Below the pieces are notes generated by a model. The model saw only the letters and a list, made by a program, of their open reading frames with translations, searched no databases and was not told the DNA's origin. Shown here one piece after another: positions 1-12,000 of a stretch of 64,000 nt of DNA. The translations under genes and the position numbers were made by a program. Location of the stretch: positions 34,621,464 to 34,685,463 of the forward strand of contig OZ020490.1 in NCBI GenBank assembly GCA_963971405.1, given 5' to 3'. This DNA is from Psococerastis gibbosa (taxonomy: Eukaryota; Arthropoda; Insecta; Psocodea; Psocidae). Every line of letters starts with the position of its first letter. Within the stretch, counting starts at the first letter, position 1.

Positions 1-655
1 ACAATTAAATTGATTTTAATTTCCAGATACTGCGCTGCCAATCACAAATGAAAATGAGAAGAGTTACATCACCTCAAAACCGGTATTTATCGATACGACT
101 TCTTCAGAGTCTTTTACTTCCATCTGTATTTTGAATTATGTTATTAATGTTAGCCAACTTTAATTGCAAAAGTAACATATGCAGAATTTTAACGCTCTGA
201 ATAAAAATACAAAATTTCACGAATTCATTATCTACTCTACATTGTAGTACAATCCGGTAATTTATACAGGCTACTAACTAGACTATCTATCCTACAAATT
301 TGAATGTAGTCAAATATACAGGATGCTAACAACTAACAATTGAGGAGATTAAATTATTATTCTCGACTTCGAACTAATTGATGTTGCAAAACAAATAATA
401 ATACATAAGTATGCTTTTAATTTTAAGGCAAAATGTACTTTATAACGCATTGTGTTGTTCAGGAAGATTTCCAAATATTTCGGGAAAAAGGAAAGACCAT
501 GTATTTTTGACGAAAATAAGAGACAATCGGACTCTGCGTTTCTTGAATAAAATCAATTCACAGGAACTTTTGAGTGGAGAGAAATCAAAGAAAGGAGAGA
601 AAAAATGCATAAAAGAAATGCAAGTCTTCTGAAGAAACAGGATATTTACAGGCTG
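1..655. other. AT-rich non-coding stretch
   Basis: I see no gene, RNA gene or clear repeat boundary here. The open frames are short and have no recognisable protein character. Confidence 0.5.
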
Positions 656-1189
656 ATTAAGGGCTGGTACACATGGACAATTCTCGCGGTTGCGATTTAC
701 CGACGTCTTTTCAATTGTAGCCATAGCAGATTATTGCTTGACGATTTCGGAAGCTGTCGTGAAGCCAACTCCACGAAAGTGCACGGCCAACGGCCAACGG
801 CCAACGGCCTTACCATGTTGATTCCATTAGAGCAGAGCATGTTTCAAACTACGGCAACTTGGTAGTGTGCACAGCGTTGGCAGGGGAACATGGTGGGACA
901 TGATAACACGCTTAGGCACTATAAATCGAGTCCTGGTCACCTCCGATTTAATCGTGTGACTTTACCATGTTCCCCAAGTGGTTCGGAATCCACTATAATC
1001 AGGAGGTCCACCCTGTTAGTCAACTCCCCTTTCCCCGAGGTGAAAGAGTCTGCCCTTAGGGTGCCTCAAGTTAACAAACAGACTCACTCCCCCCGCCAGG
1101 CTAACAGGGTTGCTTAAAGCAGAAATGCTGAATGCAGGCGTTAGAAACTAACTAACTAACTAACGAAAGTGCACGGTTTTTCCCTAAAC
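656..1189 (+). mobile_element. Decayed Harbinger-type MITE, interrupted by a SINE
   Basis: The segment 656-786 followed by about 1177-1189 resembles the complete element at 52031-52374: both start TAA then GGGCTGGTACACA or GGCCCAGTACACA, and share the interior block ending in 'acgaaagtgcacgg' or 'acgaaactttacgg'. The right end is not visible and is probably lost where the next inverted-repeat element begins at 1190. It is non-autonomous, with no coding capacity. Confidence 0.5.
787..1162 (+). mobile_element. SINE-A copy 1
   Basis: Full-length member of a family with at least seven copies in this window. It is flanked by a 14-bp direct repeat, ACGAAAGTGCACGG, at 773-786 and 1163-1176. The 5' end carries tandem 'ccaacgg' units and the 3' end a (taac)n tail, as expected for target-primed retrotransposition. 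Inside are a tRNA T-arm-like hairpin, AGTGG-TTCGGAAT-CCACT, and long inverted arms GGGGAACATGGT and ACCATGTTCCCC. A 75-codon frame is open but is probably incidental. The mobilising LINE is unknown. Confidence 0.8.
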
Positions 1190-1546
1190 CAGCCCGATCA
1201 TGGTGATTTGGGATTATTATAATACCAGGGGTTTATTTTTTAATACCGCAGTAGAAAGGTGTTACGTGACGATGTTAAAATATGCGCGGGAAATTCAAAT
1301 TAATAAATTATTGGAATACCAGAGAATAGTTGCATTGTTTGATAATTGAAGGAAATACAAATAAACACTAAAATGTACAGGTAGAATTTTAATTAATGTG
1401 TCTTTATCTAAGGGAGAAACAATTGAAAACTCACCAAAAATATTAATTTATCAAATTGAATTTCCCGCGCTTTTTGCACCCATTTGTTTAAAACAATTGA
1501 ATAACTCCCGGTATTATAATAATACCAAATCGCCGTGATCGGGCTG
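1190..1546. mobile_element. Terminal-inverted-repeat element
   Basis: The left end CAGCCCGATCATGGTGATTT and the right end (reverse complement CAGCCCGATCACGGCGATTT) pair with two mismatches, and the pairing continues into 'ggtattataat' on both sides. The interior of about 280 bp is AT-rich and non-coding. No clear target duplication was found, so the superfamily is not assigned. Confidence 0.65.
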
Positions 1547-1588
1547 CTGAAGCCGACTCTGTGGGTTTCTACTAACCATTCACCTATT

Positions 1589-1775
1589 CAAGGACGGATA
1601 CAGGGGGGGGGGGGTAAGGTTGAGCAGCTGCCCCCCCCCCCCCAAAAAAAAAATGGTAAATTTGTAAATTAATTTATTACGCTCTAATTTAATCGATCCT
1701 ACATATGTTTTTTTTCTATTTTGACCCACAACTAACCGCCCCCCCCCCCCCAAAAAAAGGCTGGATCCGTCCCTG
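1589..1775. mobile_element. hAT-type MITE with G/C runs, copy 1
   Basis: A 187-bp element with ends CAAGGACGGATACAG and CTGGATCCGTCCCTG. It is flanked by a perfect 8-bp direct repeat CACCTATT at 1581-1588 and 1776-1783. The 8-bp duplication and the CAGGGACGGATCC terminus fit the hAT superfamily. Runs of ten or more G or C sit just inside the termini. It is closely related to the copy at 23835-23996. Confidence 0.85.
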
Positions 1776-2127
1776 CACCTATTCCTACAACGATAAAAGA
1801 CGCCGGCCAACCGAGACAGTGGCAGCTTGTGTACCGGGCCTTACTACAGTTTTGTTCCATGCGCTTATCGCAATGCGTCCCTGTCAGGGCTTGAGGCGAT
1901 TTTCAAGAATCGCCCGAGAGTGAAAAACCTTACGGGAGTAAAAGTAAAGGAACTCTCGAGCGAAGCTGTAAATGAAATGTCATTTAGTAGAAGAAATGTA
2001 CCTGAACATATTGGCGAACATGGTGTCACCAACTCCGATCGGCCCGTTTGTACTTGGTTTTGAAATAATTATGGACACGGACGATGTCAGGCCCTATGTC
2101 TTCCAAGACATTGACCAATTAGTGTTA

Positions 2128-2194
2128 GGCGCTTATTCCACCTACGTCAATACCACATTTACTATGCACTATTGACGTAGGTGGAATATGCGCC
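2128..2194. mobile_element. Harbinger-type palindromic MITE (67 bp)
   Basis: A near-perfect foldback starting GGCGCTTATTCCACC and ending with its complement, flanked by TTA on both sides (2125-2127 and 2195-2197). The 3-bp TWA duplication and GGC termini fit PIF/Harbinger MITEs. It is closely related to 15585-15659. Confidence 0.75.
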
Positions 2195-2209
2195 TTAGTA
2201 ACTGTCACA

Positions 2210-3373
2210 TGTGGGTATACGGACGGATGTTGCGCATATTCAGGAGCAAGGCCGTAGCCAGGGGTTATATAAATGTTATATAAATATTATAAAAACTACA
2301 AAATTATTATCATTATCTCGATCCAGTCTCAAACCTATTGGAATGTTATTTCGAAGTCTTCATAGGAAACATAAGTTTTACAGTAAATATTAATTTTCTC
2401 ACCTGAAATGTTATTACTTTAAAAAACAGGACCAAGTGCATTATCCAGATTTTATAAATTAGTGGGTTAAATAGCGAAAGTTTGTCTTTTTTACGAAGTC
2501 TTCAAAAGATCTATTCTTTAATCTTTGTAGCCGTGGATCGAGAAATTAATTATTTGCTCCAATAAAAAACCGACCACCTTATATGTTTACCAAAAATTTG
2601 AAACATCAATCTTAATTCACCACTACTTTATGATTGAGTAAACTCCAGTGTGAAAAAAAGTAAGAAATTGTATTAAAAACAACACTGTTAGCAAATACAA
2701 CACGACATGACATCCCACGAGTATTTTTTATATTTACCACTTAACTTTCCCGTAATATAGCCAGATAACATACAATCAATCAATACAAAGGACATGAATC
2801 AAGATTCCGGCTATATATTAGAAAAACAGTCGTGAAAGTTGGCTGAAAGTTAAAGCACATTTTTAAGGCACATAAAAAAAGTAAGAAATTGCATTAAAAC
2901 AATACTACTAGAAAGTACAACACGATCGAATGTCATATCCGCAGTATTAACATATCATGACATGACAATGAATTTTTGGCGGTTGGCCAACGGGTTCACG
3001 TCAACCAACGCCGACTACATGTGACAATGGACAAGCTGAGACATGCTTAACCAAGTAAGGGATCAGTGTATAGTACAATATATGCCATGTACCGAATGTC
3101 TGAGCATTTCGTCTGCTTCTTCTACTACTCATTTATGACTCTATATTTAATGATAAATGTGGCATCGTACAAAAAACGTCTACAGGAGAGTCCAAATGTC
3201 CCTTAGCGATAAGTCGACTTCATTAAACACAAATTAACGTTATCATACAACAAAGAGACAAGTAATCACTGAATATTTATTGAATTAAGTAACCTTTGGA
3301 ATATCAAATACTGTAAACTGTCACTGTTCCTTAACATTACTTACAGTAGACCCTAAACTTTGTAATATGACTG
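2210..3373. other. Non-coding gap
   Basis: AT-rich intergenic sequence downstream of the broken helicase-PARP gene. A short motif, 'aaaaaaagtaagaaattg(t/c)attaaaa', occurs twice, near 2654 and 2876, suggesting an old duplication. No gene is supported. Confidence 0.5.
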
Positions 3374-6300
3374 TTATGCATGTAGGTATTCGATAAGGAA
3401 TTCAGGGAGGCATTGGTATCGATCATAAAGTACGAATTCCTGATGTCTCATGTTTGCAGCTCTTCCGCCAGTTTTCCTTCCAGAAACTGCAATCACAGAA
3501 TCGAATAATTTTGTCGGATTCTTGTCACTGACTGGCGGTGGGCGTCGTAACTCGTTAAGTGGTTCAGGTGTTTTAAATGGATTCCCTAAAATGACGCGCG
3601 CCAGGAACATCATACGCACTGTACCTTCAGTGTATTGATCTGATTTATCCGCGTTTTCTGCGAAATAAATCCCAGCTCTGTACATCCCTCCCATACTGGC
3701 AACTCGCTCATCAAAACCGGTTCTTGCTATTATTTTTGACACACCTAGTTTCGTTCCATGGAACAACATAAACTCGTTCACATTCGAGTCCAACTTCATT
3801 TCGTCCATCCAGTCGGCGTTACAATCGATTTCGAATCCAAGGCGCGGTGGTTTACTATCCCCAACTATTTTCAAGTGGTGAAGGTACGTGCAGTACATAT
3901 CTTTGTCGTATATTCGACGAACCTTAATTACTTTGAAATGAAATGAAATGAAAATACGACTTTATTGTAAACAAAACAAAAGGCGAACAATAAGACTATA
4001 AAGTCTTGTTTTCATGCTAACCTTAAAAACCAGAAAAAAAACATTGTGAACTATTATAACTTCATTAAAATTAAATAGAGAAGAAGGAAACAGAGGAGTA
4101 GTAAAAAAGAAGGATAAAAGATATAGGGGGGGGGGGGGGGGAAATCCATTGTCATCACCATTACATGGAATCTCCTAAATTTTTTTCCGTCAGCGTCCCT
4201 ACCTCGCCCTAAATCGTTTATGTCTACAACTGATTTATTCATTAAATCTTCCATCTTTCGTCGGTATTGAGCAGTGACATCGTGAATACCAGGCTTCGCA
4301 CGTTCAGGAAGCTTTTTTGCAAACTCTTTTTGCAATTTTGCCTTAACAGCCTTTTCCTCGAATTCTATTTTCTTAAATAACTTGGCAAAATCAGCGGGAT
4401 GGTCAAATCGCAGCAATTTTCCACAACTTATAAACAGGAGCTTGCGTCCCAGTTTGCCTTTTTCCCGAAAATACTCAACCGCTGTTCTCCAGGAAGTATG
4501 GGACTCGAACAAGCTACTGCACCCAAATATGTAGAGTCCAAGCTTGGCACGTGACAATGCGACACACGCCCGATTGGTTGAGCCTAGGAAACCAAGTGAC
4601 GTTTTATTCTTTTCCAAATTCTCGCTGGCGCTTCTGACTTAAAAATATGAAGTCATTTTCATCACCCTGAAATCCATCAATGGTGCACACATTGACACCT
4701 TCAACCTCGTACATAGCCAGCAGCTCTTTGATCTTTTTGGCTTGACCAAGATATCCAGTAATGATACTTATTTTACTAGCTAGAATATTTTGCACCTGGA
4801 CTAACAAGCGAACTGATCCAACAACCATTAATGCCTCAAATTCGTTCTCGAACGAAGTTCCGTTCCGACTGGCTGGAGTATCGTGTGTCCACCAATACAT
4901 GTGTCCTAACTTTGCAAAGGTTTTCGGAAGCAGAGGGTCCAATTTTGTAGGTATAATTTCCTGGTCGTAAAACCTTGAGAACAGGGGAACAAGAGACTGT
5001 GGACCACGCCTATGATATTGCAGCTGTGAGATCGGGTAGCCATTCTTGGCAAGTCTTTCAAAAATACTGACACCCAAGTTGAATTTTTTGGCCAGGCGGT
5101 AGTGGTGAACTTGTGGTGGCAACTGACGATGATCTCCGATTAGAACCAAGTGTTCTACGCTCGGTGGCAGTGCGGCTATCAACTGGGCTTCTAGAATTTC
5201 GGCTGCCTCTTCCACAATGGCAATCTTAGGGGCCAGGCGTGAAATGACCCCCATTTTAAGACAACAACCAGTGATGGTGCATGCCACTACGTCCCTGCTC
5301 TTCAAAAACTCAACATTTCTTTTTTCGTTTAGCTGCTGTACCTGCAAATGAAATCCCTTATAATGGTCCAATGTTTTTGCGAGATGTTCGCTTTTTGCCT
5401 TTCTCCATTCCCTAAGCCAGTATGACAGCAAAATGTACCGCCCCTCGGGCACCAAAGACCAGACGTTACCCACAAAACGAACATCCTGTTCTCTGCAATG
5501 AGGTTCTAGGTAAGCCATGCTACCTTGCAGTTTTGGGTAGAGTTGAAACTTTTTTGGAGGAATTTTCAGGAATTGTAGCTTTGACTCTTGGCCAACAATG
5601 CGTTCGTGCAGTTCATTTTCCCAATATTCCTCTTCAGGTGCATCGTCTTCTTCCGGGACATCATTTTTGCTTACTTTAGATGTGCTGTCTTCTTTGGGCT
5701 TGTTGCCTTTTCTTCTCCTGCTTTGACATCTTGCTTCGCTTCCTTACTTGCACCTTCATCAGGCTCCCGGGTACCTTCCTCTAGCCCGTTACTTACTGTT
5801 TGGTTCGGCGCCCCAGTTTCTTTTATATCAATGCCATTCCCTTCCTCCTGCTTACTTTCTTCTCCCGTACCCTTACTTTGTATTGTCTTCTGCTCATCAT
5901 TAGTATCACCTTCTTTTTTAGGCTCATCGGCAATCAACAAAGATAGCTTAGGTTTCGGAAGGAACTTTGCAGATTCAGACTCCGAAAGCCATTGTCCCAT
6001 AGACATGCTCAGCAGCTTCTGAGCTGTTTTTTCATGCTCGGTTTCCAAAATATCGGTTACTGCCTGCCAGGTTTCCTCCAAAGTTTGGTAGGCAACTTTT
6101 GTCTTAATTATTTTGCTGTAATTTTTTTCAAAGTTTTTAAAAATCAAAGAGTGTAGTTGCTGCTGTTCAACAGCTCCTCCTTGACGTAGAAAGTGGAACA
6201 AAGCCTTTGCAGTAAAATCACAAGATAACTCAATAGTGGCATCTTCTAGATCTTTTTGAATTTCTTGGACTTGGCTTTTTGCTTCCAATAGTTTCTTTAA

Positions 6301-6504
6301 CTTCTCATCAGGAAAATACTTCTTCGCTTCGCCATGAAGATTATGCAAATTGAATTCAGCAATTGTATCTGACTTGCTTTTTCCGCCAATTCTGACAACA
6401 TTCTTGGTAAACCGAAGACAACCCTCTAGAATGTTATCGAGGGCGTGGTTTTTATATGTCATGACTAGAATGGGTCCCTCAAAATTCTTTGATTTAAGCA
6501 TTGC
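3374..6504 (-). pseudogene. Helicase-PARP copy 2, 3' part (broken)
   Basis: Carries the C-terminal two thirds of the protein encoded at 26323-31048: motif Ia (VMTYKNHALD), Walker B-like VEEAAE, motif III LIGDHRQLPP, motif VI ALSRAKLGLY, then a PARP domain (FHGTK, GIYFAENADKSDQYT, HQEFVLYD). It is not one open frame. A one-base shift occurs near 5700. Compared with copy 1, five bases are missing near 4640, inside motif V. A repeat interrupts the coding sequence at about 3932-4140. The frame starts abruptly at 6496-6504 because a LINE separates it from its 5' part at 13105-15358. The damage means no full protein can be made. Confidence 0.9.
3932..4140 (-). mobile_element. 5'-truncated retroelement 3' end
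   Basis: This insertion splits the pseudogene just before its PARP region. Read on the minus strand, it ends with AATAAAGTCGTATTTTCATT and a (TTTCA)n tail. The same tail occurs inverted at about 54113-54180, so it is a dispersed retroelement end. A G run (at least 15 G on the plus strand, near 4122-4140) lies at the other edge. No enzyme domain is left. Confidence 0.55.
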
Positions 6505-6686
6505 AAAACAGTTCGTTGGCGTCTTCCGTGCGAGCAACAGCTGTTACCTGTTGTTACGAGTTGTAGTGCGGTTGGATCTGGGAGTGCGGTTGGATAGTGT
6601 TTAGCTTACCTACCTATTCCTTTCGCAGTTTTCTATACTGCTTCTTCAACTATTTTATAGTTTATTGGCAGTGATAAGTGAACGAG

Positions 6687-8493
6687 ATGGGGGCCGAAAG
6701 TGGGGGGGAATCCCCCTCGGAAGAGATGATCCTGGATAAGCAGCCTGATAGTCGCAATGTGGAGTTGGACGGCCTACAGCCTGGTCCTCAGTCTAAGCTT
6801 GATCCTGTGCTCCCTTCTACGTACAGGGTGTCTGACTGTGCCCCTTACATCGTGCTCGTGGAGAGATTTGCAACGGAAGGGGCGGGGATTTCCCGTCTTC
6901 ATCCCATGGTTATCGGTAAGATGATGAGAGATATCGTTCCACCGGTGAGTCATGCCATAACAAATATTAAAAAAATAGGATGGAATAGGGTGCAAGTTAC
7001 TTTTTCGTCAGCATCGGCAGCAAGCACTTTAATTAACAATGCAGCACTCAAGGAGAAGCATTTCAGGGCCTACATGCCGATTCATTTGGCTCGTAGGAAG
7101 GGCGTTATAAGAGGGGTTGAACCCTCTTTGTCCAAAGAGGAAATTATGATGTACCTTAAGGCGGAAAATGGCCAGTTAGAAATTTTAGATGTGACAAGAA
7201 TGACTCGCAGGGTTTTTTCTGAGGACGGCACAGTGTCCCGTGTGCCAACCTACTCTGTGATGGCCACTTTCAGAGGGCATGTACTACCCGACAAAGTTCG
7301 GATCTTATACGTGTCCTGTCAAGTTCAGGCCTTACCATGTTGATTCCAGTACAGCAGAACATGTTTCAAACTGCGGCAACTTGGTAGTGTGCACAGCGTT
7401 GGCAGGGGAACCTGGTGGGACATGATAACGCGCTTAGGCAGTATAAGTCGAGTCCTGGTCACCTCCGATTTAATCGTGTGACTTTACCATGTTCCCCAAG
7501 TGGTTCGGAATCCACTATAATCAGGAGGTCCACCCTGTTAGTCAACTCCCCTTTCCCCGAGGTGAAAGAGTCTGCCCTTAGGGTGCCTCAAGTTAACAAA
7601 CAGACTCACTCCACCTGCCAGGCTGACAGGGTTGCTTAAAGCAGAAATGCTGAAAGCAGGCGTTAGAAACAACAGTTCAGGCCTTTGTTCAGAACGTTAT
7701 ACAGTGTCGAAATTGTTGGAGGTTCGGGCATTTCCAAGATAACTGTAAAAATAAAGGTAGGACATGTGAAGCTTGTGGGGAAATTGTCGATGACAATCAT
7801 ACGGAAGAGAGCTGTAGGTCGAAAGGGCCCCATTGCATAAATTGCAAAGGGACACACAAGGCATCTGATAAAAATAAGTGTGAGAAATTTGGAGTAGAGC
7901 GCAAAATTAAACAAGTTATGGCCGACTTTAATCTAAGTTACTGGGAAGCTAAACGCCAGGTAACTGGTGAATCATACGCCACCATTGCTGCAAATGGGCC
8001 TGAGCCCGCGCCCCACAATAATAATGGTATTGATTTTCCTATGCTGCCAAAAAATAAGCCATCAGGCTCCACTAGGGGTAAACCCCGACCTGCAATTAAG
8101 ATACCGGTTAGGGTACCAGTTAAATTAACGGGTAGAGGGAGAGTAATGGGTGAGTCGGTTAAAAGGAAAAAGGTAGGCTCTCCTTTATCGCCCCCCACAC
8201 CCATTCCCCCTGAATTGTACTACAGACATGAAGATAGATATGTACCTGGAGGGTATATTAAGAACGTAGAGCCAGGTAGGCAAGGTTCTTCTTTTGGAAA
8301 CCTACAGGGGAAAGAAGGACAAAGGAGACAGGACAGTGGAAATGATGGCGACAGATTTTGCCTATTTGTAATTAATTTAGTTAATACTTTAAGCGAGATC
8401 GGCACGTTACATGACAGTGAGTTAACCGAAGAAACTGTTCGAGGTATTATAAAATCTAAATGTCAATCAGGATTATTCCCATTCAAATTTTAA
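6687..8493 (+). pseudogene. LINE ORF1 (gag-like), split by a SINE
   Basis: Encodes the RNA-binding ORF1 protein of the LINE. The first ATG in frame is at 6687; in-frame codons upstream are not ATG. The N-terminal part (6687-7330) is a basic, RRM-like gag region. After the SINE, the frame resumes at about 7674 with three zinc knuckles: CRNCWRFGHFQDNC, CEACGEIVDDNHTEESC and CINCKGTHKASDKNKC. The C-terminal part is proline- and lysine-rich and ends at 8493. The SINE duplicated 12 bp (AGTTCAGGCCTT) of codons for VQAF, so the uninterrupted protein would have been about 480 residues. Confidence 0.85.
7328..7673 (+). mobile_element. SINE-A copy 2, inside the LINE
   Basis: Same family and direction as 787-1162. 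It is flanked by AGTTCAGGCCTT at 7322-7333 and 7674-7685; the left duplication overlaps the element's own 'ggcctt' start, so the edge is uncertain by about 6 bp. Its presence inside the LINE shows that SINE-A was active after the LINE family spread. Confidence 0.85.
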
Positions 8494-9005
8494 AATGGTA
8501 TAAAGAATTAGATATTTGTATCGTTGACTTAGGCCGATTGCGTATGTGGTCATGTGTATACGCCTACATTTCGGTTTGTGTGTATGTGCATAGTCATATA
8601 CCTATATATCCATTGTTTATGTTATATATATACATGTATATTGTGTTTTGTATATATGCAATATATATTATGTATGAGGTATATTGTATATACATGAATA
8701 TATATAAGGTATATATATACACATATTATGTGTACTCATTTTTATTATATGTATTTATAGGCATATGCCTATATATAGTCATGTATAGCCTGTTTCGTCG
8801 AGTTTACAACTGCTTACAGGAGTTTCATATAATGTTTAATTTACTTGTCGATGCATATATAGCCTATGTATATATGTATTATGTATTTTTCTAGGTACTT
8901 ACGACTAATCGATAAAGTGGGTAGAGCGAGAAGGTTTGGCATATTTTTATTACTATTATTACTTTGTTTATTTTTAATTTTGTTAAATTACACCTAGGCC
9001 TATGA
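8494..9005 (+). other. LINE ORF1-ORF2 spacer, TA-rich
   Basis: About 500 bp separates the stop of ORF1 from the first endonuclease homology. Much of 8600-8890 is degenerate TATAT/TACAT sequence. It stays open in one frame and would encode a tyrosine- and isoleucine-rich chain, which follows from composition and is unlikely to be a gene. Confidence 0.6.
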
Positions 9006-9009
9006 TAAA

Positions 9010-12000
9010 TTTTTACAATGGAATAGCAGATCGCTTATTCCTAAGCTAACTGATCTCGAGCATCTATTAACAGCAAAACAGATTCACGTGGTTTGCGTTA
9101 CTGAAACTTGGTTAACACCACAACAAGTATTCGTAATCGTATTGTCAGGATTTGACATAATACGTGAGGTGATAGTAATGATGGATGGGGGGGCGCGGCG
9201 CTCCTGCTAAAAAATTCATTCAGTTATATAAACATATCACCCACGATACAGGGTATACGTGATGTACAGCACGTCGTTGTGAAAATAATTAATTTAATAG
9301 TACTATATAACAGGGCGCGTCGTACAATTTCCTGCAATGAGTGGGAATCATTTTTTAAAGCTATACCTGAGCCAAAAATAGTGTGTGGTGACTTCAATGT
9401 CCATGCTATGTGTTTTGGGTCTTCGTATACAACAAGTAAAGGAGTTCACTTGCTAGATGCCATGGAAAACTCAGATTTGGCCTATTTAAATGATGGTTCA
9501 CCTACCATGGTCCCCCGGTCACGCTTTCCTAACTTCTCATCGGCAGTCGATTTGACTTTGATTACGCCTCGTTTGGTTCAGCACTTTGAATGGGAGGTTG
9601 GAACAGACCCGTTGGGCTCTGACCATTACCCCATTTTTTTCTGTTCTTTGGACTATAATGGACAACAACAAATTAATCAGCCGTCTAGAAAGTGGAATAT
9701 TTCCAAAGCGGATTGGGTCCTTTTTCAAACTCAGCTGGCGGCAGAACCACTTTCGTCTGCATGCTCATATAAGGACTTTATACAGGGTGTGGGAAGGGCC
9801 TGCGAACAGGCCATACCTAAACTTAAACCTTTTAAAAATAACCGCACAGGTGCAGTCTGGTGGACGACTGAATGTGAGGAGGCGCTAGTGGGACGTAAGC
9901 GTGCTGCAGCAGCCTATAAACATTTACCTAATGAACAAAATTACGAACGGTATTTGGCGAATCACAGCAACTTCAGGGAAATTATTGCCAAAGCCAAAAA
10001 GTCGCATTGGGTCCAGTTTTGTGGGAAGTTGAATCGTTCTACCCCTATCCGGGATATATGGACAAAAATAAGAAAATTAAAAAATGCTAATGTCAATTGT
10101 GCGTCTTGTAACGCAGAGACCGGAGAATGGGTTGAGGATGCTCTTAATAACTACGCCCCACCTTTTGTACCCACCAGAATTATAATGATTCCACAAAAAA
10201 GTGACTTACTGCCCGGCTCGGACCATCTTTTAATGCAACCTTTCACTTTAAATGAATTAGATATTGCTATGTGTCAAAACAACAATACAGCGCCGGGGAT
10301 AGATAATGTCACCTATCCCATTTTATCAAATCTAAATTCAGCATATAAAAATAATTTATTGCAACTGTTCAATTCATTTTGGCAGAGTGGCAATTTCCCT
10401 GGAGAATGGTCTAAAATAACCCTCGTGCCGATTTTAAAGCCCGGTAAAATGAAAGGTATCTGGGAATCCTATCGTCTTATCTCCTTGTCTTCTTGTTTAT
10501 TAAAAACCATGGAGCGCATGGTCAAACCGAGAATAGAATGGTGGGTAGAGAGTAATAAGCTACTATCTCCAACTCAATGTGGCTTCAGAACCGATAGATC
10601 AGTGACAGATTGCCAAGCACAGCTAGTGTGCAGCATTCATCGAGCCCTTGCAAACAAAGGGATTGTTTTGGCGCTATTCCTCGGCTTTACTAGAGCCTAT
10701 GACTGGGTGCAGTTAGACCTACTGGCCGAAAGGTGGTTGGCTTCTATGAAATTTCCGAACAGGTTCATTAACAATATCACTACCCTATATTCTCAACGAG
10801 AGGTCTCACTCCGATTGAATAAATTAAGTGAGCCGAGAACTGTCAACCAAGGGTTGCCCCAAGGCGGAATTTTGAGTCCAGTCCTATATTCTTTGTTTGT
10901 GTCTGACATTGACACTATTGTACCCGCTGGCGTGCGAATATTGCAATATGCTGATGACGTGGTGGCGTTCTGTGAATGCTCGACCATGGCGGAGGGAGTT
11001 GCTAAACTTGATGGTTTTGTTAAACAATTGTTATTGTGGTGTCGCAGTAAGGGTTTGGAATTGTCATTCACAAAATCACACATAGTGCCCTTCACCCGGA
11101 AACGCAACTTACAAAATATATCATTTCTAACTCTAGGTGGTGTGGACTTCACTCTTAAATTTGAATTCAAATTTCTCGGTTTGTGGCTTGACAAAACCCT
11201 TACTTGGAAAACTCACATAGATCTCATTCTAAACAAGTCGGCAATTTATATAAATATACTGCGGGCTATAGCAGCAAGCAAGTGGGGGGCCGACCCCAGT
11301 ACCTGTTTGCTTTTTTATCGAGCAACGGTTAGGGCTATCATTGATTTTGGTTCTATTTTTTATGGACAGGGTTCCAACGTGCACTTAATCAAAATCACCA
11401 GACTGCAGAATAAGTGCTTACGCCTGTGTCTGGGAATGTTGAAATCTACTCCCATTGATGTTCTATGTGCTGAGGCTGGTGAATTGCCTATTACCTATCG
11501 AAGACAGTTATTGTCAGACCGATTCATTTTGCGACTCAAATCGCAAGATAGCAGCGCTCTTCCGGGTATAGCTAAACTATCAGCAGAGGTTTTAACATCG
11601 CAGCGGTGGGATCATCAACGATCACCTCCTATTGTAGATAGTTTCATTGCCGACTATTGCAACTTATCTTCTTTACAGGTGTCTAACACCCCTTACCAGT
11701 TCATAATACCATATAATGTTACTATCGCCCCTTTCACCTTTACAAAATTTGAAGGACATAACAATACTCAGTCAGATATGGAAGTTAATAAAGTATTTTT
11801 GGATTACGTAAGCAATAAATGGTTGTCCAGGGTTAAAATCTTCACTGACGGCTCCAAACAGCACGGGGGTGTGGGATGTGCCTATCTGGATGCAACACAC
11901 AAAGTGTCACAATGTTTTAATTTGCCTCACCTCTGTAGCAGTTTCTTCGCGGAATTATCAGGAATTCTTTCGGCTCTACAATACATTAGTGAAAATCTTG

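Noticed and set aside
4100..4140. Proline-rich coding extension in the broken helicase-PARP copy
   Set aside because: The prolines come from the C run (G run on the plus strand) at the edge of an inserted repeat, not from the gene.
8460..8894. A possible membrane protein gene (Tyr/Ile-rich, 144 codons)
   Set aside because: Composition comes from a TATAT/TACAT repeat in the LINE spacer; it overlaps the end of ORF1 and has no homologue that I recognise.
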